Shown here piece by piece: positions 1-5,485 of a DNA stretch of 7,068 bases. Location of the stretch: the NCBI GenBank assembly GCA_005884155.1, contig VAXD01000047.1, positions 1 through 7,068 on the forward strand, written 5' to 3'. The stretch comes from Actinomycetota bacterium (GTDB taxonomy: Bacteria; Actinomycetota; Thermoleophilia; Gaiellales; Gaiellaceae). Made by a program: the position numbers and the translations under genes. How positions within the stretch are numbered: the first letter of the stretch is position 1; every line of letters starts with the position of its first letter. Below the pieces are notes generated by a model that was given only the letters and a program-made list of their open reading frames with translations, searched no databases and had not been told where the DNA came from.

Positions 1-1
1 C

Positions 2-442
2 GGGATCGTCTCCGACCTGCTCGCGCTGCGCCCGACGCTGACGCCCGACCAGGTGAAGGGCGCGCTGATGCTCAGCGCCCAGACACTACGAAAGGTGCGC
101 GGCTTCGCGGCGGGCGTCGGCGAGATCTCGGGGCCGGCAGCGGTGGCAGCTCGCATGCTCCCGAACCCGAACCGGGGGCTCGACAGGTTCCTGGTGCAGG
201 ACCCGTCCGGCGACGGCCTCGTCTTCGATGACGTCTCATGGCTCGCGGCCGCGAAGACGTCCCGCGCCTGGAACGACGTCTCCTGGTCCGATGTCTCCTG
301 GTCAGACGCGGCCTGGTCTGTGATCTCGTGGAGCGCGGTCTCGTGGTCGGACGTCTCCTGGTCGGACGTCTCCTGGTCGGACGTGTCGTGGTCGGACGTC
401 TCCTGGTCGGACGCCGTGAACGTCTACGGCGACGTCGGCTAA
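2..442 (+). CDS. S8 (subtilisin-like) serine peptidase, C-terminal part with SDVSW repeat tail (5' partial)
   Basis: The open frame runs in from the left edge, so the N-terminus and catalytic domain lie outside the window. The first visible residues (GIVSDLLALRPTLTPDQVK, from base 2) match the helix that follows the catalytic GTS-M-A-x-P serine motif in S8 proteases. The active-site Ser should therefore lie about a dozen residues upstream of the window. The next residues (KGALMLSAQ) are also typical of the end of this domain. A linker of about 50 residues follows, then nine tandem pentapeptides (272-406) and a short tail ending in YGDVG and TAA. Known of the family: secreted endopeptidases. 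The Trp-rich tail is not part of the catalytic fold; a surface, wall or self-association role is only an inference. The stop overlaps the stop of the convergent epimerase gene by 4 bases. Confidence 0.8.
   Translation, partial: GIVSDLLALRPTLTPDQVKGALMLSAQTLRKVRGFAAGVGEISGPAAVAARMLPNPNRGLDRFLVQDPSGDGLVFDDVSWLAAAKTSRAWNDVSWSDVSWSDAAWSVISWSAVSWSDVSWSDVSWSDVSWSDVSWSDAVNVYGDVG
272..406 (+). repeat. Nine tandem 15-bp units encoding (S/N)-D-V-S-W pentapeptides
   Basis: Counting in the protease frame, the units are NDVSW, SDVSW, SDAAW, SVISW, SAVSW and then four SDVSW, followed by a partial SD. The last four (347-406) are nearly identical at the DNA level: three are exactly tcggacgtctcctgg and one has two base changes. 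The first five are diverged. An isolated earlier copy, FDDVSW, ends near base 241. The array has one Trp every five residues. Similar Trp/Ser pentapeptide tails are known at the end of S8 proteases from actinobacteria and Chloroflexi, with no established function that I can name. Confidence 0.93.
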
Positions 443-1470
443 AACACCCGCTTCAGCACGCCGAGCGCCCGCTGGTCCCAAGGAACACGGTGCGTCACGC
501 CCGCACCGCCCAGCTCGCCGCGATGCGCGAGGTACCAGTCGTAGGTCTCGCAGAGCGCCTGCTCGTTCGAGAGCCGCGGCTCATAGCCGAGCAGCCGCTG
601 CGCCTTCGCGATGTCGACGTACGAGTCGCGGTGGGCTGTGCGGTAGTGCCATTCGACGAGCGGTGAGAGCCGCGCCACCTCGAGCGCGCGCAGGCCGAGC
701 TCCGCGGGGCGCGCAGGGAACGGCTGCAGGCGGCTGCCAGAGCCCGCGTGGGCGATCAGGCCCTCGAGGTCGGAGCGGACGGTGCCGAACTCGGCCGCGC
801 CGACGTTGAACGTCTCGCCGGCGACGTCCTTCGTCGCTGCGCTCATGGTCGCGTCGACGAGGTCCTCGACGGCGAGCAGCTGGTAGCGGTTCGAGCCGTC
901 GCCGAGGATCGGGATTCGGCGCCCTTCGCGGATCCAGTCGAACAGGATCTCGAAGACGCCGAGCCGCTCCGGTCCGATGAACGTCTTCGGCCGGATCACG
1001 ACGACCTCGAGCCCGCGCCGCCCGATGCGCCGCGCCACCCGCTCGGCCTCGATCTTCGACTCGCCGTAGTGGCCGACGCCGACGAGCGGCGCGTCCTCGC
1101 GCAGCGGGTGATGCTTCGGGACGCCGTAGACCGCGGTCGACGAGATCAGGACCGCTCGGCCCACGCCCGCCTCGAGCCCCGCGACGAGCGTGACCGCCGC
1201 GCCGTCGACGTTGACCGAGCGGATCGACTCTCGCGAAGCCTGGATCGGCAGCGCGGCAGCCGCGTGGACCAGGACGTCGGCGCCGCCGGCGAGCCGCGCC
1301 GTGGCAGACGGATCGCGCACGTCGCCGCGCAGCTCCTCGACCTCGCGCTCGAGCTCCGTGTCGTCGAGCGGCGCGACGTCGAGCGTCCGGACCTCGTGCC
1401 CGTCCGCGAGCAGTCGCCGCGCAAGGTGGAGGCCGAGGAAGCCGGCGCCGCCGGAGATCGCCCATCGCAT
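439..1470 (-). CDS. NAD-dependent epimerase/dehydratase family protein (extended SDR)
   Basis: This 343-residue protein has the full set of extended short-chain dehydrogenase marks. The nucleotide-binding motif GGAGFLG is at residues 7-13. An Asp ends the second strand (LDVAP, D31), favouring NAD over NADP. DVRD is at 50-53 and VHAAA at 69-73. The catalytic SST is at 110-112, with Tyr135 and Lys139 in YGESK, followed by RPKTFIGP (160-167). The motif QLLAVEDLVDA (197-207) is typical of sugar-nucleotide epimerases and 3-beta-HSD-like members. The substrate cannot be read from the sequence; a nucleotide sugar is most likely given the envelope-related neighbours. The frame stays open far upstream, but the Rossmann fold begins exactly at ATG 1470, which has a strong Shine-Dalgarno. 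It ends tail-to-tail with the protease and diverges from the transglycosylase. Confidence 0.9.
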   Translation of the reverse strand: MRWAISGGAGFLGLHLARRLLADGHEVRTLDVAPLDDTELEREVEELRGDVRDPSATARLAGGADVLVHAAAALPIQASRESIRSVNVDGAAVTLVAGLEAGVGRAVLISSTAVYGVPKHHPLREDAPLVGVGHYGESKIEAERVARRIGRRGLEVVVIRPKTFIGPERLGVFEILFDWIREGRRIPILGDGSNRYQLLAVEDLVDATMSAATKDVAGETFNVGAAEFGTVRSDLEGLIAHAGSGSRLQPFPARPAELGLRALEVARLSPLVEWHYRTAHRDSYVDIAKAQRLLGYEPRLSNEQALCETYDWYLAHRGELGGAGVTHRVPWDQRALGVLKRVF

Positions 1471-1509
1471 TGCAGGAATCCTTCCTGATCGGACGAACCG
1501 GGACCGTCC
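1471..1509. promoter_or_regulatory. Short divergent intergenic region between epimerase and transglycosylase genes
   Basis: Only 39 bases separate the two divergent start codons. The space holds the epimerase Shine-Dalgarno, a weak GGGA before GTG 1510, and no clear -35/-10 pair. Any promoter must overlap the opposite gene, or one of the transcripts must be leaderless or nearly so. That promoter activity resides here is inferred from gene orientation only. Confidence 0.4.
1480..1486 (-). promoter_or_regulatory. Ribosome binding site of the epimerase gene
   Basis: Read on the minus strand, AGGAAGG lies 9 bases before ATG 1470. It decides the start: the open frame continues to base 2340 on the minus strand, but that extension is antisense to the transglycosylase and has the Arg/Ala-rich composition of a shadow frame. 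Confidence 0.7.
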
Positions 1510-2406
1510 GTGACCGGCAGACTCGTCGCACTCGGCGCGGCGTCGCTGGCGGCACTGTCGCTGGCGGCGGCCGCCAACGCCTCGAACCCGCAAATCGCGG
1601 GGCTCCAGGTCGCCCTGCGCGCGTACGGCCTCTACACCGGCCCGATCGACGCGATCGCGGGGCCGGGGACGGTCCGTGCGACGAAGGCGTTCCAGCGCCG
1701 GGTCGGGCTCGTCGCCACCGGCCGGGCAGGACCGCAGACGCGCCGCGCGCTCGGCCCGCTCGGCGAGCCACTCTTTGGGCGCCGCACGCTCCGGACAGGC
1801 CGCTTCGGCTGGGACGTCTCGGTGCTCCAGTTCCTGCTCGCCCGCCGCGGCCTGCTCGTCCCCGTCGACGGCTACTTCGACGCAGCGACCTCGCGTGCGC
1901 TCAAGCGCTACCAGCGCTCGCGGCGCCTGCAGGTGGACGGGATCGCAGGGCCGCACACGCTGACCGCGCTTGCGAGCGGCCGCGCTGAGCTGTCGATCGG
2001 CAAGGCCCGCGCCGCGCCCAAAGGCGTCCGCGGGCTGCTCCAGCACTGGGCGGGCGTCTACGGCGTCGACCTGAGCCTCGTCCGCGCGCTCGCGTGGATG
2101 GAGTCCGGCTACCAGCCGGGGCTCGTCTCGCCGGCAGGCGCTCGCGGCGTCATGCAGGTCCTGCCGAGCACGAAGGACTACGTCGAGACGGTGCTTCTGC
2201 GGAGGCGCGTGCCGTGGACGGTGTCGGGCGGGATCCGCGTCGGCGTCGTCTACCTGCGGCAGCTCCTGCGGGAGTTCAACGGGAGCCGGTCGCTCGCACT
2301 CGCGGCCTGGTACCAGGGGCCGGCGTCGGTGCGCAGCCACGGCCTGCAGCCGGGGACGCGCGTCTTCGTCCGGAATGTGCTCGCGCTACGGCGCCGGGGC
2401 GTGTAA
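1510..2406 (+). CDS. Exported lytic transglycosylase with two peptidoglycan-binding domains
   Basis: The 298-residue protein starts at GTG, the only start after an in-frame stop at 1486. Residues 1-24 look like a signal peptide (hydrophobic run ending in AANA). Two PG_binding_1 modules follow, at about 27-83 (IDAIAGPGTVRATKAFQ) and 98-155 (VDGYFDAATSRALKRYQ, then VDGIAGPHT). A C-terminal SLT (goose-lysozyme-like) domain spans about 175-290: catalytic Glu198 in AWMESGYQP, GARGVMQVLPST (211-221), and AWYQGPASVRSHG (266-278). Such enzymes cleave the MurNAc-GlcNAc bond of peptidoglycan outside the membrane with formation of 1,6-anhydro-MurNAc. The usual AYNAGP motif reads AWYQGP here; Tyr-Gln variants occur in this family. 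Its 3' end overlaps the convergent copCD gene by 21 bases. The exact role (cell separation, remodelling) is unknown. Confidence 0.88.
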   Translation: MTGRLVALGAASLAALSLAAAANASNPQIAGLQVALRAYGLYTGPIDAIAGPGTVRATKAFQRRVGLVATGRAGPQTRRALGPLGEPLFGRRTLRTGRFGWDVSVLQFLLARRGLLVPVDGYFDAATSRALKRYQRSRRLQVDGIAGPHTLTALASGRAELSIGKARAAPKGVRGLLQHWAGVYGVDLSLVRALAWMESGYQPGLVSPAGARGVMQVLPSTKDYVETVLLRRRVPWTVSGGIRVGVVYLRQLLREFNGSRSLALAAWYQGPASVRSHGLQPGTRVFVRNVLALRRRGV

Positions 2407-3690
2407 CGCCACCTGCGGGGTCGCCGGCCGCGCCGGAGGCTTCGACTCGACCAAGATCGCCGCGACGAGCAGGATCGCGATCCCGACCGCGCTCTCGCCG
2501 ATCAGGCTCCGCGGCAGGCCCGCGAAGAGCGGTGCGCCCCGCTCGAGTGCCGGGCGCACGATGAAGTGGTGGGCCGCGCCCCAGAGCAGCGCCAGCGAGA
2601 CGAGCGCGAGCTTGACCAGGAGCACCTGCCCGTAGCCGGCGCTCCAGAGGTCGGAGAGGCGCGGCAGGCGCAGCACGCTCAGGTAGATCCCAGCCGAGAG
2701 CAGCACGGCGATCAGGACGGTCGCGAGCCTCGAGAAGCGCAGGAAGGCTTGGCGGCGCAGCTCCGGTGCCAGCGGCCAGACGACGAACGCGAGCTGGACG
2801 AGCCCGCCGACCCAGAGCGCCGCCGCGGAGAGGTGGAGCCAGTCCGCCAGCTCCGAGAGCCACGACGAGCCCGAGTCCACGGCCGAGTGCCCTGAGAGCG
2901 AGAGGCCCGAGGCGAACCCGAGCGCGACGAGGAACGCAGGCCAGAGCAGCACGCGCCTGTCGGTCAGCCACGCGAGGAAAAGGAGCGCGCTGACGAGCGC
3001 GAAGCCCAGGGTCATCGCCATGAACGCGAGCCCGAAGCGGAGCTTCGCAAGCGGCGAGAGGTCGCCGTAGAGGAAGTAGCCGAACGGCAGCTGCAGCGCG
3101 TCCTCCGCGCGCAGCAGGAACGCGGCGATTCCGACCTCGATGACGCCGACCGCCCCCACGCCGGCGATCCAGTAGAAGCGCCGCTCGGCCTGCGGCGGCA
3201 GCGGCCCGCGCACGATCAGCAGGCGGAACCCGAGCCCGCCGGCGACGAGCGCCAGCGCGAGGAAATAGAGCCAGCGGACGATGTGCTCGGTCGTCGTCGG
3301 GCCGGAGGCGCCGAACGCCTCGGTCGCGGGCGGCGCGCGATGTCTGACCCCGAACGTGAAGACGCCCGAGACCGTGTGGCTGTCGGCCGAGGTCACGCGC
3401 CAGCGGACGGTGTAGCCGCCGCGGGCGAGCTGCTGCACCGGCACGGTCACGGCTCGCTTGTCCGCAGTCGACCTGGTCAGCCCGGAGACGACGTGGCCCT
3501 TGCTCGTGTAGACGGTGATCGCGTTCGGCAACGCCTCGACGGACTGGTCGAACCGCAGCAATACCACTCGCGGCGACCGCTCCACGCGCTGCGCGAAGGC
3601 CGGCTTTGTCTGAAGGAGCGTCGCGTGCGCCCAGGCGGACGCGGGCGCTGCGAGCGCGAGAAACGCGGCGGCGGCGAGCGCGCGTTTCAC
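2386..3690 (-). CDS. Copper resistance protein, CopC-CopD (YcnJ-like) fusion
   Basis: This 434-residue protein begins with a signal peptide cut after AWA (residue 21), leaving His22 as the mature N-terminus. That is the amino-terminal copper ligand expected of CopC. The CopC beta-sandwich (22-117) also keeps Asp103 and His105 in SADSHTVSG, the other known Cu(II) ligands. I see no Met-rich Cu(I) site, so this looks like a Cu(II)-only CopC. From about residue 137 there are eight predicted membrane segments forming a CopD domain, with SGHSA (His268), WLHLSAAALWVGGL (His286) and a His374-His375 pair. Family role: periplasmic copper binding and movement of copper across the membrane, import or tolerance depending on species. 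The GTG start overlaps the upstream stop (GTGA) and has GGGAG 10 bases upstream. It is the last gene of the four-gene operon. A longer open frame up to 4296 is rejected. Confidence 0.88.
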   Translation of the reverse strand: MKRALAAAAFLALAAPASAWAHATLLQTKPAFAQRVERSPRVVLLRFDQSVEALPNAITVYTSKGHVVSGLTRSTADKRAVTVPVQQLARGGYTVRWRVTSADSHTVSGVFTFGVRHRAPPATEAFGASGPTTTEHIVRWLYFLALALVAGGLGFRLLIVRGPLPPQAERRFYWIAGVGAVGVIEVGIAAFLLRAEDALQLPFGYFLYGDLSPLAKLRFGLAFMAMTLGFALVSALLFLAWLTDRRVLLWPAFLVALGFASGLSLSGHSAVDSGSSWLSELADWLHLSAAALWVGGLVQLAFVVWPLAPELRRQAFLRFSRLATVLIAVLLSAGIYLSVLRLPRLSDLWSAGYGQVLLVKLALVSLALLWGAAHHFIVRPALERGAPLFAGLPRSLIGESAVGIAILLVAAILVESKPPARPATPQVALHAPAP

Positions 3691-4271
3691 CGGTGCTGCG
3701 CTCCCGCCAGCGGCGACAAGTGTCCGAAGACCGGTGCTGTGTCGCGGTCGCAATAGAGCATCACGCCGAGCACGACGAACGTCAGAGCGAAGCCCGCGCG
3801 CACGGCCTCCGAGCGCGGCCGGAACACCGCGAGCAAGGGAAAGATCGCGCCGATGATCAGTGTCCAGCCGATCAGGTGGTGCAGGAACGCCGCGCGCGCG
3901 AAGAACCAGCTGTTCTGCTCGTGGATCAGGAACGCCGCGCCCGAGACGAGGAACGCGAACGGCATCGCCAGGCGCCAGTAGCGGCTGTGCAGCTTCCCGC
4001 GCACGAGCCCGAGCTCGGCCGCGCCGGAGAACATCATCACCTGGGCCCACGAGCCGTGGGCGAGCATGTGGATCGTCGAGTTGGTGAAGAACACCATCAC
4101 CGGCCACATCAGGACACCCATCGTGAAGGCGAGGCTCGGCCACAGGTACGCGCGCCAGGGCCGACGCCTCCAGACCTCGTCGCCGACCACCGCCTGCGCG
4201 AGCAGGCAGAGCCCGACGAGGACGAGGCCCGTGGCGAACATCCAGTGGACGAACTCCGCCGGCGGCTGCAT
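3687..4271 (-). CDS. Polytopic membrane protein with HxxxH motif, unknown function, in copper operon
   Basis: I do not recognise this 194-residue family. It shows about six hydrophobic segments, roughly 8-28, 43-62, 74-90, 101-116, 128-150 and 158-175. Histidines cluster near membrane boundaries: His9, His68 and His72 (IHMLAH), His117 (LIHEQNSW) and the pair His131-His132 (LHHLIGW), with Cys174 near the end. These are plausible heme or copper ligands, but this is inference. The start ATG is preceded by AGAGGA at 9 bases and shares one base with the stop of the upstream small gene (TGATG). Its own stop overlaps the CopC-CopD start, so the genes are very likely translated together. Possible roles include a partner in copper delivery or a small b-type-cytochrome-like protein; neither is shown. 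Confidence 0.72.
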   Translation of the reverse strand: MQPPAEFVHWMFATGLVLVGLCLLAQAVVGDEVWRRRPWRAYLWPSLAFTMGVLMWPVMVFFTNSTIHMLAHGSWAQVMMFSGAAELGLVRGKLHSRYWRLAMPFAFLVSGAAFLIHEQNSWFFARAAFLHHLIGWTLIIGAIFPLLAVFRPRSEAVRAGFALTFVVLGVMLYCDRDTAPVFGHLSPLAGAQHR

Positions 4272-4546
4272 CAGGGTCTGTCCTCTTGGTCTTCAAGATC
4301 CTCGATCACGCCCGGCGCGACGAGGAGCGCGAAGACGACGCCGGCCAGGATCACGAGCAGTGGCGGCTCGATCGCGAGCCACCAGAAGCCCTGGCCGTGC
4401 GGGTGCAGCAGGGTGAGGCGATACGGCTGCAGGAACGCCCAGGCGACGCCGGCGAGCATCGTCGCGGGGCCGAGGGCGGAGACGGCGCGGGCCCGCGCGG
4501 ATCTGCGCCGGACGGCCGTCCTTTCGGATACGAGTTGTGTGCTCAA
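4271..4546 (-). CDS. Small two-TM membrane protein, unknown function
   Basis: A 91-residue protein with an Arg-rich N-terminus, two membrane segments (about 24-41 and 55-77) joined by a short loop with HPHGQGFWW, and an acidic tail (IEDLEDQEDRP). I do not recognise the family. Start choice: GTG at 4552 is possible but sits directly on the GGGAGG Shine-Dalgarno. TTG 4546 lies 5 bases after it and fits better, so I used TTG; the difference is two residues. The stop shares a base with the ATG of the next gene. It follows the 4-TM gene by about 50 bases. Small size, topology and tight coupling suggest an accessory subunit of whatever the operon encodes (inference). Confidence 0.62.
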   Translation of the reverse strand: MSTQLVSERTAVRRRSARARAVSALGPATMLAGVAWAFLQPYRLTLLHPHGQGFWWLAIEPPLLVILAGVVFALLVAPGVIEDLEDQEDRP

Positions 4547-4551
4547 TTCCA

Positions 4552-4557
4552 CCTCCC
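4552..4557 (-). promoter_or_regulatory. Ribosome binding site deciding the start of the two-TM gene
   Basis: The minus-strand GGGAGG abuts and includes the first base of a candidate GTG (4552), which rules that codon out for this site. It stands 5 bases before TTG 4546, which supports the shorter reading. Confidence 0.5.
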
Positions 4558-4603
4558 GTTCGAGCCGACAGGCCGGCCCGCGGGCTCTGGGCGTGACCGC
4601 GGG

Positions 4604-5269
4604 CTAGGCGGGCACGGGAGGCGGTCGGCACTCGAAGGCGAGGCCGAAGAGCTTGCGCGGCGGCAGGTTGGCCGGTCGCGCGGAAGGCTGCGTCTCGGTG
4701 AGTCCGGAGGCGGCTGCAAGCCGGTCGGCGCGGGCGCAGGTCTCGTGCGCGTAGCGCTCGTACTCGTTCAGCCAGCGCGAGACGGCGCTCCACGCGAGCG
4801 CGACGAACACCGAGAGCACGGCGAAGACGGGCAGCGCCGACGTGTGCAGCCACGGCCAGAGGAGCCCCCAGCGGCCCGACGCGGCCTGCTCGGTCTCGAA
4901 GTGGACCAGCGCGAAGATCGAGGTGACCGTGAAGGCCACGAGCCAGAGGCGCGGTGAGAGTTCGAGCTTGACTCGCGGCGCCGGCCCGGAGCTCTTGCCG
5001 AACGCGGTGAGCACGCGGTGGCCCGCGCGCGCGGCCGCTCGGGCGCGGACGAAGCGCCAGACGAGGCGCGCCGCCAGCAGCGCGAGCCCGAGCTTGACCG
5101 CTCCGAGCAGGAACGGGTAGTAGTCGGCGCCCGAGTAGCTCGGTGAGCGGACGTGCCGCCCGACGTCGATCCGGTGGGCAAGGCTGCGGCCGGCGAGCTC
5201 CGCGACGAGCGCTAGGAGCGCGAACGCGAGAGCCGAGAAGAGCCGCTGGTGCCGACGCGCACGCTGCAC
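4604..5269 (-). CDS. Four-TM membrane protein, unknown function, first gene of copper operon
   Basis: A 221-residue protein I cannot assign to a family. Hydrophobic segments lie at about 10-27, 51-71, 107-124 and 139-161. There is a basic stretch between the second and third (RFVRARAAARAGHR). Histidines sit next to or within the last two segments (His123 in ALVHFE, His142 in WLHTSALP). The soluble tail, about 60 residues, contains two cysteines (178 and 214) and ends Pro-rich (ECRPPPVPA). The start is GTG 5269, the first start after an in-frame stop at 5291-5293; no good Shine-Dalgarno precedes it, so initiation may be leaderless. It leads a run of four same-strand genes ending in CopC-CopD, and a copper- or respiration-related role is inferred only from that. 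Confidence 0.65.
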   Translation of the reverse strand: MQRARRHQRLFSALAFALLALVAELAGRSLAHRIDVGRHVRSPSYSGADYYPFLLGAVKLGLALLAARLVWRFVRARAAARAGHRVLTAFGKSSGPAPRVKLELSPRLWLVAFTVTSIFALVHFETEQAASGRWGLLWPWLHTSALPVFAVLSVFVALAWSAVSRWLNEYERYAHETCARADRLAAASGLTETQPSARPANLPPRKLFGLAFECRPPPVPA

Positions 5270-5294
5270 CCCGTCAGTGTGCCGGAACGCTCAG

Positions 5295-5314
5295 GGGTCC
5301 CGTTCAAGGAACCC
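5295..5314. promoter_or_regulatory. Inverted repeat upstream of the copper operon (possible operator or leader hairpin)
   Basis: GGGTCCC, a 6-base spacer GTTCAA, then GGAACCC: seven paired positions with one mismatch. It lies 26-45 bases before the GTG of the first membrane gene, where an operator or leader hairpin would sit. It does not match any copper-regulator operator I know with confidence, and I see no convincing -35/-10 pair around it. Confidence 0.3.
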
Positions 5315-5397
5315 TGTCCAAACAGATAGACCTGTGACTTCGCCGCCGCGACCGACCATGGCGGGCGCGGCCCATTAGGGCTGGCCGTCAGTACGGC

Positions 5398-5420
5398 GCG
5401 AGCCGGCAAAGCCGGCTCGC
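5398..5420 (-). terminator. Perfect 10-bp hairpin downstream of yjbQ, candidate terminator without U-tract
   Basis: The stem is GCGAGCCGGC with a 3-base loop, all Watson-Crick pairs and very GC-rich. It lies about 57 bases after the yjbQ stop, between the two minus-strand operons, the expected place for a terminator. No run of U follows, so it would be of the U-less type proposed for high-GC actinobacteria. The right arm can also pair with GCGAGC at 5428-5433, giving an alternative fold. Confidence 0.5.
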
Positions 5421-5456
5421 TGCCCGAGCGAGCGGAAAGCGCAGCGGGCGAAGCGG

Positions 5457-5485
5457 GAAAATCAGCCGAGCGAAAATCAGCCGAG
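5457..5485 (-). repeat. Tandem duplication (14 bases, period 15) covering the yjbQ stop codon
   Basis: On the minus strand CTCGGCTGATTTTC occurs twice, at 5485-5472 and 5470-5457, separated by one G. The period of 15 keeps frame, so the C-terminal Leu-Gly-stop of YjbQ is repeated as Leu-Gly-stop five codons later. This gives two in-frame TGA codons. Confidence 0.85.

Larger units (their letters stand above)
5270..5476. other. Intergenic region between the two minus-strand operons
   Basis: This is the only gap of note in the window, at 207 bases. It holds the downstream side of the yjbQ stop duplication, a purine-rich low-complexity stretch (about 5425-5460), the 10-bp hairpin and the inverted repeat, all listed separately. 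It should also contain the promoter of the copper operon, but I could not pick a -35/-10 pair. The least GC-rich part is near 5310-5340. No small gene is supported. Confidence 0.6.

Noticed and set aside
272..406. CRISPR-like array
   Set aside because: The 15-base period has no spacers and keeps a reading frame, so it is a coding tandem repeat.
238..666. Plus-strand frame through the SDVSW repeats reading LLVGR repeats
   Set aside because: It is simply another frame of the 15-bp tandem repeat and runs on into the antisense of the epimerase. The SDVSW frame continues the S8 domain.
748..1488. Plus-strand open frame of 246 codons opposite the epimerase
   Set aside because: Asp/Arg/Glu/Ala-rich antisense shadow of a gene with clear SDR motifs.
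1471..2340. Upstream extension of the epimerase frame on the minus strand (open to 2340)
   Set aside because: It is antisense to a well-supported transglycosylase and has Arg/Ala-rich shadow composition. The SDR fold begins exactly at ATG 1470 with a good Shine-Dalgarno.
3691..4296. Upstream extension of the CopC-CopD frame (open to 4296)
   Set aside because: It overlaps the 6-TM gene in another frame. The signal peptide and CopC mature His follow directly from GTG 3690.
4576..4605. Palindrome GCCCGCGGGC and a direct repeat ccgcgggct between the 4-TM and 2-TM genes
   Set aside because: A spacer-less palindrome cannot form a long hairpin stem, and both are plausible by chance in a 51-base GC-rich gap.
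3606..4607. Long plus-strand open frame of 333 codons
   Set aside because: Its translation is low-complexity Arg/Glu/His-rich, and it lies antisense to two coherent membrane-protein genes. It is an expected shadow at this GC content.
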